64,000 nucleotides of DNA, taken from Acetobacterium fimetarium (GTDB taxonomy: Bacteria > Bacillota > Clostridia > Eubacteriales > Eubacteriaceae). The position numbers and the translations under genes are program-made. Below, piece by piece: positions 16,393 through 26,572 of this stretch (position 1 is its first letter; every line of letters starts with the position of its first letter). The notes under the pieces are model-generated. The model was given only the letters and a program-made list of their open reading frames with translations, did no database searches and was not told where the DNA came from. Where the stretch lies: assembly GCF_014284475.1 (NCBI RefSeq), contig NZ_WJBC01000013.1, forward strand, positions 1-64,000, written 5' to 3'.

Positions 16393-16425
16393 TTCCAAAA
16401 TTGTGAATAATTCGTAAGCAAATTG

Positions 16426-16455
16426 AGACTGTCTCTGTCGGGACAGTCTTTTATT
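16426..16455 (+). terminator. Intrinsic terminator of the liv operon
   Basis: Ten-bp stem AGACTGTCTC/GGGACAGTCT (one G-U), loop TGTC, then TTTTATTT. Confidence 0.85.
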
Positions 16456-16530
16456 TGCACAACGGCAATGATTCAAGCGAATGCTTGTATTTAAGCCCAA
16501 AAGATTTCTCATACACGGGTATTTTCGTTC

Positions 16531-16559
16531 TTGATATGAAAATATACCTATGATATACT
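16531..16559 (+). promoter_or_regulatory. Sigma-A promoter for the tig-clpP-clpX operon
   Basis: TTGATA (16531-16536), 17-base spacer, TATACT (16554-16559) with an extended -10 TG at 16551. The leader to the tig ATG is about 44 bases. No CIRCE or CtsR-like operator is visible next to it. Confidence 0.75.
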
Positions 16560-16609
16560 GTTAAAATTGAATGTGAATATAATTTATAGTGAAAGACACG
16601 GAGGATAAC

Positions 16610-17914
16610 ATGAGTTCTACAGTAGAAAGTATTGAAAAAAATATTGCAACCTTAAAAATTGAAATTAACCCTGAGGATTACGCAAAGGCTACAAAAAAAG
16701 CATATGATAAAAACAAAAAACGTTTTTCAGTTCCCGGTTTCAGAAAAGGAAAGGCACCGAAAAGTGTGATCGAAGCACATTACGGAAAAAGTATATTTTT
16801 GGAAGAAGCCATTGATTTCGCGTTTGGACCAGCATACGAAAGTGCGCTGAAAGAAACGGAGATCAAACCAGTCACAAGACCTGATCTTGAAAGTATCGAA
16901 AATATTGAAAATATCGGCGAAGAGAGCGCATTTTTTATCGTTAAGGTCGCTGTTAAACCAGAAATTTCATTAGGCGAATACAAAGGCGCAGAAATTGCCT
17001 CCATGGAAGCAACCGTCACTGAAGAAGAACTGGCAGACGAATTAGCAAAAATACAGGATCAGAACGCGCGTTTAATTACTTTGGAAAGCGGTGACGTTAA
17101 AGACGGCGCCACAGTAACCATCGATTACGAAGGCTTTTTGGATGATGAACCTTTTGCCGGCGGCAAAGACACCGATTATGATTTGATCATCGGAAGTAGT
17201 ACGTTTATTCCCGGGTTCGAAGAACAACTGATTGGCGCGAAGATGGGTGAAGAAACAACGGTTAATGTTACTTTCCCGGAAGATTACCATGCCGAAAATC
17301 TTAAAGGAAAAGCTGTGGCATTCAAAGTTCTGGTAAAAGGAATCAAAGAAAAAGAACTGCCCGTTTTGGATGATGAATTTGCCAAAGATACCAGTGAATT
17401 TGATACATTAGAGGAACTGAAAGCTGATATAGAAGGTCGTTTAAAAGAAGCAAAAGCAGATGAGCTCAAGAAAACAGCAGAAATGGCAGTCGTGAATTTT
17501 GCGGTTGACAATGCAGAAATTGATATTCCATATCTGATGATTGAAGAAGAAGTGGATCACAACATCGAAACCTTCGAAAATCAAATGAAGCAACAGGGCC
17601 TTTCGCTTGACGATTATTTTAAATACACCAATGTAAATCGCGAAGATTTCAGAAACAATCTCAAAGGAGATGCTGAACGAAATATCCGGATTGAGTTGGT
17701 ACTGTCAAAAATTGGTGAAACCGAAGCGATTGATGCGACTGACGAAGAAATGGATGAAGAAATAAAAGTATTCGCTGATGCCTATGGCTATGAATTTGAA
17801 GAATATAAAAAGGACCTTAAGGAAAGAATGCTAGAATACATAAAATCAAACATCATTCGACGTAAAACAATTGAAATGTTGCTAAATGCTGCAACTGTCA
17901 AAAGTGCAGAGTAA
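16610..17914 (+). CDS. tig: Trigger factor
   Basis: Ribosome-bound chaperone and peptidyl-prolyl isomerase that meets nascent chains. The 434-residue protein has the ribosome-binding loop G-F-R-K-G-K-A-P near residue 45, a central FKBP-type domain (about 150-240; [19 protein letters not shown]) and a long acidic alpha-helical C-terminal domain. The ATG at 16610 follows CGGAGGAT; a GTG seven codons upstream lacks a ribosome site. Placed before clpP-clpX as in many bacteria. Confidence 0.96.
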   Translation: MSSTVESIEKNIATLKIEINPEDYAKATKKAYDKNKKRFSVPGFRKGKAPKSVIEAHYGKSIFLEEAIDFAFGPAYESALKETEIKPVTRPDLESIENIENIGEESAFFIVKVAVKPEISLGEYKGAEIASMEATVTEEELADELAKIQDQNARLITLESGDVKDGATVTIDYEGFLDDEPFAGGKDTDYDLIIGSSTFIPGFEEQLIGAKMGEETTVNVTFPEDYHAENLKGKAVAFKVLVKGIKEKELPVLDDEFAKDTSEFDTLEELKADIEGRLKEAKADELKKTAEMAVVNFAVDNAEIDIPYLMIEEEVDHNIETFENQMKQQGLSLDDYFKYTNVNREDFRNNLKGDAERNIRIELVLSKIGETEAIDATDEEMDEEIKVFADAYGYEFEEYKKDLKERMLEYIKSNIIRRKTIEMLLNAATVKSAE

Positions 17915-17942
17915 AAAAATTAGAAAGCAGGAAAGCGCGTTA

Positions 17943-18560
17943 ATGCTAAAGAGTAAAACAACACAATCATTGATTTTAAATAGTCTTGTGCCAATGGTTG
18001 TTGAACAGACAGGTCGTGGGGAAAGATCCTATGATTTATTTTCAAGATTACTTAAAGAGCGAATCATTTTTTTGAATGGCGAAATCAATGAGAACCTTTC
18101 ATCACTGGTCGTTGGACAACTTCTTTTTTTGGAAGCAGACAATGCTGAAAAAGATATCCGGATATATATAAACTCTCCGGGCGGATCAGTAACTGCCGGT
18201 TTTGCCATCTACGATACGATGAACTATATCAAATGCGATGTATCGACGATTTGCGTCGGCATGGCGGCGTCAATGGGTGCGTTCCTGTTGACGGCAGGGG
18301 AAAAGGGGAAACGTTTTTCCCTGCCGAACAGTGAAATAATGATTCATCAACCGCTGGGCGGCGCTCAAGGTCAAAGTACGGATGTGGAAATATATGCAAA
18401 ACGTCTGATCAAAACGAGAGAAAAACTGAATGCAATTCTGAGTGAAAAAACGGGACAACCGTTGGAGACCATTGCTAAGGATACGGATCGTGATAATTTT
18501 ATGGACCCTGAGGAAGCTAAGGCCTATGGATTGATTGATGAGATACTTGTTTCAAGATAG
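17943..18560 (+). CDS. clpP: ATP-dependent Clp protease proteolytic subunit
   Basis: 205 residues forming the tetradecameric serine protease used with ClpX. Catalytic Ser110 in G-M-A-A-S-M-G-A-F, His135 in M-I-H-Q-P-L-G-G, and Asp in the D-T-D-R-D segment. The start at 17943 has AGGAAAG seven bases upstream; it gives a somewhat longer N terminus (about 17 residues before [13 protein letters not shown]) than the usual ClpP, consistent with a processed propeptide. The frame is open further up into tig without a ribosome site. Confidence 0.95.
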   Translation: MLKSKTTQSLILNSLVPMVVEQTGRGERSYDLFSRLLKERIIFLNGEINENLSSLVVGQLLFLEADNAEKDIRIYINSPGGSVTAGFAIYDTMNYIKCDVSTICVGMAASMGAFLLTAGEKGKRFSLPNSEIMIHQPLGGAQGQSTDVEIYAKRLIKTREKLNAILSEKTGQPLETIAKDTDRDNFMDPEEAKAYGLIDEILVSR

Positions 18561-18571
18561 GAGGCTTAAAA

Positions 18572-19843
18572 ATGGCGAGAAATGAAGATAGTATAGACAA
18601 TGCTCGATGTTCCTTTTGTGGTAAAAGCCAGTCCCAGGTCAAGCGAATGGTTGCCGGTCCAGGCGTATACATTTGCAATGAATGTATCGAACTCTGTGAA
18701 GAAATCATGGATGTCGACAATTTACCCGATGAAATAGTATTTGAAGATGTTCCCAAACCGAAAGAAATCAAGAAAAAACTGGGCGAGTATGTTATCGCCC
18801 AGAATCGCGCGAAACGGGCATTATCCGTTGCCGTGTATAATCATTATAAACGTATCACATCGCTGGAAGAGAGCGATCCGGAAGTGGAACTGCAGAAAAG
18901 CAATATTTTATTGATCGGCCCAACCGGATCAGGCAAAACGCTTTTGGCGCAGACGCTGGCGCGTGTTTTGAACGTTCCTTTCGCGATTGCAGATGCAACC
19001 TCTCTGACCGAAGCGGGATACGTTGGCGAAGATGTCGAGAATATCCTGCTAAAACTCCTTCAGGCTGCTAACTTTGATGTGGCAAAGGCAGAAAAAGGGA
19101 TTATTTATATTGATGAAATTGATAAAATTGCCCGAAAGGGCGATAATCCATCCATCACGCGTGATGTGAGTGGCGAAGGCGTTCAGCAGGCGTTGCTAAA
19201 AATTCTGGAAGGAACAGTAGCGAATGTTCCACCCCAGGGGGGACGTAAACACCCGCATCAGGATTTCATCCAGATTGACACCAACAATATTCTATTTATT
19301 TGCGGTGGTGCATTTGATGGGATCGACAAAGTAATCGAGCAGAGAACAGTTAAAAGTTCGATGGGTTTTGGCGCCGACATTCGCAATGGCCAAGAAAAAC
19401 TCGTTGATGAAAAAACAAACACGGTTCAGCCACAGGATTTATTGAAATATGGCCTTATTCCTGAATTTATCGGAAGAATTCCGGTCATTGCTTCCCTGGA
19501 ACATTTAGATGAAGAGGCGTTGATTCAGATCCTGACAGAACCGCGTAATGCGCTGGTAAAACAGTATATTAAGATGTTTAAAATCGAAGGCGTCGAGCTT
19601 GAATTTCAAAAGGATGCTTTAGTTGCCATCGCAAAAAAAGCCCTGGATAATAAAACCGGTGCCCGTGGCCTTCGCGGAATTATCGAAAATATCATGCTTG
19701 ACATCATGTTTGAAGTGCCCTCCAATGAAAATATTCAAAAGGTAATTATAACAAAGGATGTTGTTGAAAACCAAGTAGAACCAATTATGATTTTAGGGCA
19801 GAAAAATGAATGTCAAGATGAAAACAATGATGTAGTATCTTAA
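18572..19843 (+). CDS. clpX: ATP-dependent Clp protease ATP-binding subunit ClpX
   Basis: A 423-residue AAA+ unfoldase feeding ClpP. N-terminal zinc-binding domain with Cys pairs C-S-F-C and C-N-E-C, Walker A G-P-T-G-S-G-K-T, Walker [10 protein letters not shown], pore loop G-Y-V-G-E-D-V, and the sensor II G-A-R-G-L-R near the C terminus. The I-G-R-x-P box needed to dock ClpP is present as F-I-G-R-I-P. Eleven bases follow clpP; a long hairpin closes the operon. Confidence 0.97.
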   Translation: MARNEDSIDNARCSFCGKSQSQVKRMVAGPGVYICNECIELCEEIMDVDNLPDEIVFEDVPKPKEIKKKLGEYVIAQNRAKRALSVAVYNHYKRITSLEESDPEVELQKSNILLIGPTGSGKTLLAQTLARVLNVPFAIADATSLTEAGYVGEDVENILLKLLQAANFDVAKAEKGIIYIDEIDKIARKGDNPSITRDVSGEGVQQALLKILEGTVANVPPQGGRKHPHQDFIQIDTNNILFICGGAFDGIDKVIEQRTVKSSMGFGADIRNGQEKLVDEKTNTVQPQDLLKYGLIPEFIGRIPVIASLEHLDEEALIQILTEPRNALVKQYIKMFKIEGVELEFQKDALVAIAKKALDNKTGARGLRGIIENIMLDIMFEVPSNENIQKVIITKDVVENQVEPIMILGQKNECQDENNDVVS

Positions 19844-19855
19844 AGCATAACGCTT

Positions 19856-19941
19856 AAAAGGCCGTTTAAAAAGCCCAATTACTTGTTGGTATCCAGTTAC
19901 CGTGTACTTGAAGTTTTTTGAGCGGCCTTTTATTTTTTATT
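19856..19941 (+). terminator. Large hairpin terminator after clpX
   Basis: The arm from 19856 (AAAAGGCCG...TTTAAAAA) pairs with the arm ending at about 19931 (TTTTTTGAGCGGCCTTTT), leaving an unusually long apical region of about 45 bases. A T-rich run follows (TTTTATTTTTTATT). Confidence 0.8.
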
Positions 19942-20076
19942 CAATCAGGCAAATGAGTACTTGCGCTATAATTGGCGGACTACCGGAAACCATCAGTAAA
20001 CGCGTAAAGCGTGTTTCCTGTATTTTATTTTGAAGAGGTATATGCTAGTAACGAAAAAGGTAAGGAGTTGATTAAG

Positions 20077-22470
20077 TTGAGTATTGAAGAAAAAGAAATT
20101 GCAGAAGAAGTAAACGGACAAGTAGGAATGACTGAACCGGAATTGTTTGTTCAGGAGAAAGAAACCTTACCCTTAATACCATTACGCGGGCTGAGTGTTT
20201 TCCCGGGAATGGTTGTTCATTTTGATGTTGGCCGTGAGAAATCCGTTAAAGCACTGGAAGCAGCAATGGAAAAAGATCAAATGGCTTTTTTAGTCACGCA
20301 GAAAGAAGTGATTAAAGAGAACATCACAACAGCTGATTTTTATAATATCGGCTGCAAAGTGAAAGTAAAACAATTGCTGAAAATGCCGGACAATCTTGTC
20401 CGTGTTTTAGTTGAAGTTCAGGAACGACGGGAAATTGTTGAATTTGACAGTACCGATCCGTACTTTTTGGTTACAACAAAACCAGTCCGATCCGTCTTCT
20501 ATGATACAAAAGAAAACCGCACGCTGATTCACATGATTCGAGAAACATTTGAAAACTACATGAATGTGACCAGAAAGGTGGCTACCGATCTGATTCTGGC
20601 CATGAAGGCGTTGGATGATCCAGATCAGCTGATCGATATCATCGGGGCAAATCTGTTTTTGGACCTGGAAGACAGTCAGCGACTGATTCAGGAAACAGAT
20701 GTGAATAAACGACTGGTGCTCACCTATGAAATTCTTGTTGAAGAAGTGGAAACGATCAAAATCGAACATAACATCGATGAGAAGGTGCGCAGTGAAATGT
20801 ACAAGCATCAGCGGGAATACTATCTGCGCGAACAGATAAAAGTCATTCAGACTGAGCTTGGTGAAGGCGATGTTCAAAATGAACTGGATATTTACAGAGA
20901 ACGTTTAGATGCTCTCGACGTCGAAGAAGAGGTGCGTAATAAAGTTCTCGGTGAAATCAACCGTTTGAACAAGGTGCCACAGGGTTCGTCGGAGGCTGGT
21001 TTGATCCAGACTTATATTGAATGGATATTGGATTTGCCATGGAATACAATCACCGAAGAAACCGTGGATGTAGCCATTGCCAGAAAAATACTCGATGAGG
21101 ATCACTTCGGTCTGCAACATGTCAAAGAACGAATTCTGGAATATATTTCAGTACTGCAGCTGGCGAAAAACTTGAAATCACCGATCCTTTGTCTGGTTGG
21201 ACCGCCGGGCGTTGGAAAAACATCCATTGCCAAGTCCATTGCCCGGGCGCTAAACCGCAAATATGTACGCATGTCGTTAGGCGGGATGAGAGATGAAGCG
21301 GAGATCCGGGGCCATCGTCGAACGTATATCGGAGCCATACCGGGGAGAATCCTCTATAACATGAAGAAATGCGGAACGAGAAATCCCCTTTTTCTGTTAG
21401 ATGAAATAGACAAGCTGGGACAGGATTTTAATGGCGATCCGGCCTCCGCCCTGCTTGAAGTCCTGGATCCGGAGCAAAACAATACGTTTACGGATCATTA
21501 TCTGGAACTGCCTTTTGATCTATCACAAGTTCTTTTCTTGACAACCGCCAATTCACTGGCAAGCATTCCCCGTCCCTTACTGGATCGGATGGAAGTCATC
21601 GATGTAAATGGCTATGTCGAAAGTGAAAAAGTCGAAATTGCGCAACGCTATCTTATCCCAAAACAATTGGAAATTCACGGGCTCAAAAAATCAACCTGCA
21701 AATTTAGTGAAGGTGTGATCAAGAATATCATTGAATACCATACCCGGGAATCCGGCGTACGTGAACTGGAACGAAAGATTGCCCAGGTCTGCCGAGTTGC
21801 GGCAAAAGAAATAGTTGAAAAGAAACGCAAAAGCATCAGTGTCACGCAAAAAAATCTGGATAAGTTTTTAGGCAAAAATCAGTATTCGTTTGAAATGGTT
21901 GGCGATAAGACGGAGATTGGCGTCGTAAATGGTTTGGCCTGGACATCTGTTGGCGGCGATACCCTTCAGATTGAAGTGATTGTTGTGGACGGAACGGGAA
22001 AAATTGAAATTACCGGCCAGCTCGGCGATATCATGAAAGAGTCAATCAAAGCCGGGATCAGTTACATCCGTTCTCGGGCTGATGCGCTTGGGGTTCATTC
22101 AGATTTTTACTCAAAAAAAGACATTCATGTGCATGTTCCGGAAGGAGCTGTTCCCAAAGACGGACCTTCAGCGGGAATCTCGATTACAACGGCCCTCGTA
22201 TCCGCATTAACGGATCAACCGGTTCCGCAAAATCTGGCGATGACAGGCGAAATTACACTGCGAGGCCGCGTGTTGCCGATTGGCGGCCTGCGGGAGAAAT
22301 TGACGGCGGCTCATCGGGCGGGGATTAAGGAAATCATTTTGCCGAATGATAATCAGAAGGATCTTGAAGATATTCCCCAAGTGGTACTGGACGCGCTCCA
22401 TATCCAGTTCGTTTCAAACATGAGCGAGGTCATCGAGATCGTTTTTAATCAATTAAGGCAGAGCAAATAG
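20077..22470 (+). CDS. lon: ATP-dependent protease La (Lon)
   Basis: 797-residue AAA+ serine protease. The N-terminal LON substrate domain (L-P-L-I-P-L-R-G-L-S-V-F-P-G) is followed by coiled coil, Walker A G-P-P-G-V-G-K-T at 375-382, Walker B F-L-L-D-E-I-D-K, and a protease domain with the Ser698/Lys741 dyad (D-G-P-S-A-G; L-R-E-K-L). The start is taken as the TTG at 20077, nine bases after AAGGAG; a GTG at 20011 in the same frame lacks a ribosome site. The terminator after clpX separates it from the clp genes, and 22 codons of open frame upstream are probably not translated. Confidence 0.95.
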   Translation: MSIEEKEIAEEVNGQVGMTEPELFVQEKETLPLIPLRGLSVFPGMVVHFDVGREKSVKALEAAMEKDQMAFLVTQKEVIKENITTADFYNIGCKVKVKQLLKMPDNLVRVLVEVQERREIVEFDSTDPYFLVTTKPVRSVFYDTKENRTLIHMIRETFENYMNVTRKVATDLILAMKALDDPDQLIDIIGANLFLDLEDSQRLIQETDVNKRLVLTYEILVEEVETIKIEHNIDEKVRSEMYKHQREYYLREQIKVIQTELGEGDVQNELDIYRERLDALDVEEEVRNKVLGEINRLNKVPQGSSEAGLIQTYIEWILDLPWNTITEETVDVAIARKILDEDHFGLQHVKERILEYISVLQLAKNLKSPILCLVGPPGVGKTSIAKSIARALNRKYVRMSLGGMRDEAEIRGHRRTYIGAIPGRILYNMKKCGTRNPLFLLDEIDKLGQDFNGDPASALLEVLDPEQNNTFTDHYLELPFDLSQVLFLTTANSLASIPRPLLDRMEVIDVNGYVESEKVEIAQRYLIPKQLEIHGLKKSTCKFSEGVIKNIIEYHTRESGVRELERKIAQVCRVAAKEIVEKKRKSISVTQKNLDKFLGKNQYSFEMVGDKTEIGVVNGLAWTSVGGDTLQIEVIVVDGTGKIEITGQLGDIMKESIKAGISYIRSRADALGVHSDFYSKKDIHVHVPEGAVPKDGPSAGISITTALVSALTDQPVPQNLAMTGEITLRGRVLPIGGLREKLTAAHRAGIKEIILPNDNQKDLEDIPQVVLDALHIQFVSNMSEVIEIVFNQLRQSK

Positions 22471-22497
22471 ACCACGCGCGTTAGAAATGGAGATACT

Positions 22498-23082
22498 ATG
22501 AAAGTTAATAAAGCGGAAATTATCATCAGTGCTGTTGCAGAAGCGCAGTATCCGGGTGATAATCTTCCGGAAATTGTTCTTCTTGGACGATCAAATGTGG
22601 GGAAATCCTCATTTGTCAATACGCTGATTGAACGCCGTAATCTGGCGCGAACAAGCTCACAGCCAGGAAAAACACAAACAATGAATTTTTATCAGATCAA
22701 CGATCTTTTCCGTTTTGTTGATATGCCGGGGTACGGCTATGCGAAAGCATCCAAAACTGAACGTGAAAAATGGGGAAAGATGATTGAAAAATATTTAAGA
22801 CAACGAGAAAATGCGGCAATGATCTTTCAGCTGATTGATTCCCGACATGAACCATCAGAAGATGATGTACTCATGTATGAATGGCTGACGTATTATAACT
22901 TGAACCCCGTCATCATCGGGACGAAGGCAGATAAAATATCAAGAACCAATCAAAAAAAATCCACAAATCAAATTGCAAAGGCTTTGAGTTTAAAGAGTCC
23001 CCGGGAAGTGATCCTTTTTTCAGCGGAAACGAAATTGGGGAAAGATGAAGTCTGGCAACGAATCGAATCGGTCTTGAAATAA
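22498..23082 (+). CDS. ysxC: Ribosome-biogenesis GTP-binding protein YsxC/YihA (EngB)
   Basis: 194-residue TRAFAC GTPase needed for late 50S subunit assembly. G1 G-R-S-N-V-G-K-S-S, G2 Thr within Q-P-G-K-T-Q-T, G3 D-M-P-G-Y-G-Y-A, G4 T-K-A-D-K and G5-like S-A-E-T-K are all present. The lon-ysxC order is typical of Firmicutes. A hairpin terminator follows. Confidence 0.96.
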   Translation: MKVNKAEIIISAVAEAQYPGDNLPEIVLLGRSNVGKSSFVNTLIERRNLARTSSQPGKTQTMNFYQINDLFRFVDMPGYGYAKASKTEREKWGKMIEKYLRQRENAAMIFQLIDSRHEPSEDDVLMYEWLTYYNLNPVIIGTKADKISRTNQKKSTNQIAKALSLKSPREVILFSAETKLGKDEVWQRIESVLK

Positions 23083-23124
23083 AAAGCCGGATTTAAAGTC
23101 TTTTCACCATGACGCACACAAATT

Positions 23125-23151
23125 AAGAGCATCCCAGCGGGTTGCTCTTTT
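23125..23151 (+). terminator. Intrinsic terminator after ysxC
   Basis: Stem AAGAGCA-t-CCC / GGG-t-TGCTCTT around loop AGC, then TTTC. It ends the lon-ysxC transcript. Confidence 0.75.
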
Positions 23152-23186
23152 CAAATTATTTACAGGTTTGAGGTAGATGGGGGAAT

Positions 23187-24128
23187 ATGAAGGATATTGA
23201 AATCAGGAAATTTGCCAGCGAAATCGGAATCGACCTGATCGGCTTTTTTTCTGTTGAGCCATTGGAAGAGTGCCTGCCGCATCTGATCGAGCGTTATCAA
23301 GCCGGTTTGATAACGGGGTTTGAAGGCGGGCATCCGAATGAGCGAATTGACTATCACCGCTCTTTTCCGGATGCAAAATCAGGAATTGCCATTGGCATCG
23401 GTTACTATCAGGAGATAAAAACAAGCAATGATCAAAAAGAAAGAGGTGCGTTAGCTTCTGTCGCCTGGGGCGAAGACTATCACGCGGTTCTGAAAAGCCT
23501 GATGGATGAGCTGATGGCGAAAATCAATGACGATCTAATGCAGCGAGGAATGAAGCCGATCAGTTATAAAGCTTTTGTCGACAATAGTCCTTTGGTCGAC
23601 CGGGGCTCGGCATATCGGGCGGGATTGGGCTTTTTCGGCAAAAACAACCTTCTGATCAATCGTGATTTGGGATCATACTTTTTTATTGGACAAATTTTAC
23701 TGGCTGATGAAATAGAATTCAGTCCGGCAGAAAAAATTCCGGAGCGATGCGGCGCGTGTCGCCGGTGTCTGGATGCATGTCCCAATGGGGCTCTGGGCGA
23801 TGGTTACACCCTTGATCCTTCAAAATGCGTTTCATTTTTAACCCAAAAAAAGGACCTTTCAAACGAGGAAGAAAAAAGAGTTGAAAAATATCTGTACGGC
23901 TGTGATTTGTGCCAGAAAGTCTGTCCGTACAATAAAAATTTGAAAAAGACGAGCCAGACCCGTTTTTTGACCAGCGGCGATTTGGTTTATCCTGAAATTG
24001 CCGCGCTGTTCGCAATGACAAACAGAGAATTCAAAGAAAAATATGGCAAAACGGCTGCCGGCTGGCGAGGTAAAAAGACGCTCCTGCGCAATGCGCTGCT
24101 GATTGAAAAAAACGATAAAAAGAAATGA
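23187..24128 (+). CDS. queG: Epoxyqueuosine reductase
   Basis: Catalyses the last step of queuosine synthesis in tRNA, a cobalamin-dependent reduction. The 313-residue protein carries two ferredoxin-like clusters, C-G-A-C-R-R-C-L-D-A-C-P and C-D-L-C-Q-K-V-C-P-Y-N, and the N-terminal Y-x-V-D-N-S-P-L-V-D-R segment of the cofactor pocket (here A-F-V-D-N-S-P-L-V-D-R). It is shorter than the roughly 380-residue E. coli and B. subtilis enzymes because the C-terminal HEAT-like part is largely absent, as in other short clostridial forms. ATG follows GGGGGA. Confidence 0.93.
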   Translation: MKDIEIRKFASEIGIDLIGFFSVEPLEECLPHLIERYQAGLITGFEGGHPNERIDYHRSFPDAKSGIAIGIGYYQEIKTSNDQKERGALASVAWGEDYHAVLKSLMDELMAKINDDLMQRGMKPISYKAFVDNSPLVDRGSAYRAGLGFFGKNNLLINRDLGSYFFIGQILLADEIEFSPAEKIPERCGACRRCLDACPNGALGDGYTLDPSKCVSFLTQKKDLSNEEEKRVEKYLYGCDLCQKVCPYNKNLKKTSQTRFLTSGDLVYPEIAALFAMTNREFKEKYGKTAAGWRGKKTLLRNALLIEKNDKKK

Positions 24129-24144
24129 TTATTCTCTGAATTAA

Positions 24145-24153
24145 TGCTATAAT
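24145..24153 (+). promoter_or_regulatory. Extended -10 promoter for secDF
   Basis: TGC-TATAAT at 24145-24153; the -35 region is weak. The leader to secD would be about 130 bases and contains a small CACAAA/TTTGTG hairpin shortly before the ribosome site. Confidence 0.45.
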
Positions 24154-24291
24154 AAGCAGGTTAGAGAACTTTGAGCTGGCAAAAGAATATTACTACCCCG
24201 AACAATCTCAATAAAGTCTGTTGTTGAGTAAAAATATACAATTCGATTCACAAACAATGCGTTTTTGTGAAAAAACGGAGAAGGAGAGCGA

Positions 24292-25554
24292 ATGGATAAA
24301 AAGAAAGTTAATAAAAAAAGTATTGCCGAATTGATAATAGTTATATTACTGATTTTTTCAGCGGCATATGTACTGTTTGTTGGAGTTTCAGTTGGTATGT
24401 ATGATATCGGTAAGGTTGAAAACACAATCAAGTATGGTTTGGATCTGACCGGAGGTGTCAATGTTGTTTTGGAAGCGACAGGTACCGATGGTCAGGCAGT
24501 TACGTCTGATGAAATTGATTCGACGATATCGACAATCCGTGAAAGAATCGATTCAATCGGGGTTTCGGAGCCCACCATCACCAAACAGGGCGACAACCGC
24601 ATCCGTGTTTCGATTCCATCGGTCACGGATCAGGAAGAAGCCCTGAGCCTGATCGGTAAAACGGCTCAGCTTGAATTCGTGGGTCCGGATGACACCGTTA
24701 TCCTGACCGGAAATGATGTTGTAGATTCCAAGGGCGTCATGCAGACAGACAGCAGCGGCGTCGAAAAGCCTGTGGTAACACTTAAATTCAGTGAAGAAGG
24801 AACCAAACTTTTTGCAGATGCCACACAAAAGTATCTGGGCCAGGTGATCTATATCAAGCTGGATGATCAAATTATTTCCCAACCGACAGTCAATGTCGCA
24901 ATCACCAATGGCGAAGCAGTCATTGAAGGTCAGGCGAGTCTTGATGAAGCCGGTAATCTGGCATCGTTAATTCGCGGCGGCGCGCTGCCGGTGACGCTTG
25001 AACCGGTCGAAGTGCGGACAATTGGACCGACTTTAGGTCAGGATTCTTTGACGGATACATATTTTGCATGCATCGTCGGAGTTATTGCCGTGTTTGCTTT
25101 TATGCTTCTGGCTTACAGGGGATTTGGATTTTTGGCAGATTTGGCATTGACTATTTATATTGTACTGTTGCTGTTGATTATGACTTCTCTGAATGTTACA
25201 TTAACACTTCCGGGAATCGCGGGGTTGATTCTGACGGTCGGGATGGCGGTGGATGCCAACGTCCTTATTTTTGAACGAATCAAAGATGAATCGCGGCTGG
25301 GGAAATCGTTGCTGACAGCTATCGACAATGGCTTCAAAAGAGCAATGAGTACCATTATTGATTCCAATGCAACGGTGCTGATCGCTGGTTTCGTGCTCTT
25401 TTTCATGGGCAGCGGAAGTGTTCAGGGCTTTGCAGTCACCCTGATCCTGGGTACTTTGGTGAGTATGTTTACGGCGATTGTCATTACAAAACATCTCATT
25501 AAAATTTTGGTAAAAACAGGCTTAATTAATAATAATGCCTTTTACGGACTATAG
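24292..25554 (+). CDS. secD: Protein translocase subunit SecD
   Basis: 420-residue RND-type membrane protein that uses the proton motive force to help SecYEG release exported proteins. An N-terminal membrane span, the D-L-x-G-G (here D-L-T-G-G-V-N) motif near residue 54, the P1 extracytoplasmic domain, and a C-terminal block of five spans including G-M-A-V-D-A-N-V-L-I-F-E-R-I-K-D-E are present. GAGAAGGAGAG ribosome site. Partner secF follows after 14 bases; yajC is not in the window. Confidence 0.96.
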   Translation: MDKKKVNKKSIAELIIVILLIFSAAYVLFVGVSVGMYDIGKVENTIKYGLDLTGGVNVVLEATGTDGQAVTSDEIDSTISTIRERIDSIGVSEPTITKQGDNRIRVSIPSVTDQEEALSLIGKTAQLEFVGPDDTVILTGNDVVDSKGVMQTDSSGVEKPVVTLKFSEEGTKLFADATQKYLGQVIYIKLDDQIISQPTVNVAITNGEAVIEGQASLDEAGNLASLIRGGALPVTLEPVEVRTIGPTLGQDSLTDTYFACIVGVIAVFAFMLLAYRGFGFLADLALTIYIVLLLLIMTSLNVTLTLPGIAGLILTVGMAVDANVLIFERIKDESRLGKSLLTAIDNGFKRAMSTIIDSNATVLIAGFVLFFMGSGSVQGFAVTLILGTLVSMFTAIVITKHLIKILVKTGLINNNAFYGL

Positions 25555-25568
25555 GGAGGGGGACCATT

Positions 25569-26471
25569 ATGAAAAAAGATTTAAAAGTCGCAGAAAATGT
25601 AAAAATATGGTTTGGTATCTCTCTGGTGTTAATGACAATCAGTTTAGGCTCTCTTCTGATTCAGGGACTGAATTTTGGGATCGACTTTGTTGGTGGAACC
25701 ATTGTCAATATTGAGCTGCATACGACGTTCGAAAATGCCGATGCCCGGGCAATTATTGACAAGTATGATCCCAGTGCTGATGTAACCTATGCCGGTGATG
25801 AACAAACGCAGGTTGTGATTACCTCGAAAGAGAATTTTTCAACAGAGGACCGGCAGGCGATATTCACGGCATTTCAGGAAAAATACAACCTAGAGACCAC
25901 GGATCTTCTTTCCATTGATACAGTAAATCCGTCGATTGGAGCCGAAGCCACAAACAATGCCATTCTGGCTGTTATTGTTGCGGTGGGCTTGATGCTTTTG
26001 TACATCACATTCCGGTTTGAGTTTGTTTCGGGGATCACCGCCATTCTGGCATTAATTCATGATGTCATTGTGGTTGTCGGTGTCTATTCACTTTTCCAGA
26101 TTCAGGTCAATTCACCATTTATTGCGGCAATTCTGACGGTATTGGGGTACTCCATTATGGATACCGTGGTGGTCTTTGACCGGGTCCGGGAAAATCGTCC
26201 GAAGTTTGGCAAGTATGCCTATGGCGAGTTGCTCGATGCCAGCGTTACGCAAACAATGCGACGCAGCATCAATACCTCCATTTCGACATTCCTGGCGATT
26301 GCAGCACTGTATTTCTTCGGTGTGCCTGCTATTCAGGATTTTGCGCTACCCTTAATGGTTGGTGTCGTCATTGGAACATATTCTTCTATTTTCAATGCCG
26401 GCGCACTGTGGTATGTCATCAGTGTGCAGCTCCATAAAAGAAAAATGAAACCAACCACCAAAAAAGCTTAA
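25569..26471 (+). CDS. secF: Protein translocase subunit SecF
   Basis: 300 residues, the second half of the SecDF pump. F-G-I-D-F-V-G-G-T near the N terminus, then five C-terminal spans with L-T-V-L-G-Y-S-I-M-D-T-V-V-V-F-D-R-V-R-E-N. Start preceded by AGGGAGGGGG. A terminator hairpin separates it from recJ. Confidence 0.96.
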   Translation: MKKDLKVAENVKIWFGISLVLMTISLGSLLIQGLNFGIDFVGGTIVNIELHTTFENADARAIIDKYDPSADVTYAGDEQTQVVITSKENFSTEDRQAIFTAFQEKYNLETTDLLSIDTVNPSIGAEATNNAILAVIVAVGLMLLYITFRFEFVSGITAILALIHDVIVVVGVYSLFQIQVNSPFIAAILTVLGYSIMDTVVVFDRVRENRPKFGKYAYGELLDASVTQTMRRSINTSISTFLAIAALYFFGVPAIQDFALPLMVGVVIGTYSSIFNAGALWYVISVQLHKRKMKPTTKKA

Positions 26472-26488
26472 TTTAAGCGAGTCTGCTT

Positions 26489-26526
26489 AAGCGTCAGGGT
26501 TAAATCTCTGGCGCTTTGTTTTTATT
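26489..26526 (+). terminator. Intrinsic terminator after secF
   Basis: AAGCGTCAG pairs with CTGGCGCTT (one G-U) around a small loop, followed by TGTTTTTATTT. Confidence 0.75.
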
Positions 26527-26572
26527 TACAGGTTCGCATGTCAGGCTGGAGAAAGATAATAAAGGTGAAACG

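Noticed and set aside
20011-20076. Lon starting at GTG 20011 with 22 extra residues
   Set aside because: No ribosome site there, and AAGGAG is ideally spaced for the TTG at 20077.
20407-20877. Minus-strand frame of 156 codons
   Set aside because: Antisense to the well-conserved Lon N-terminal domain.
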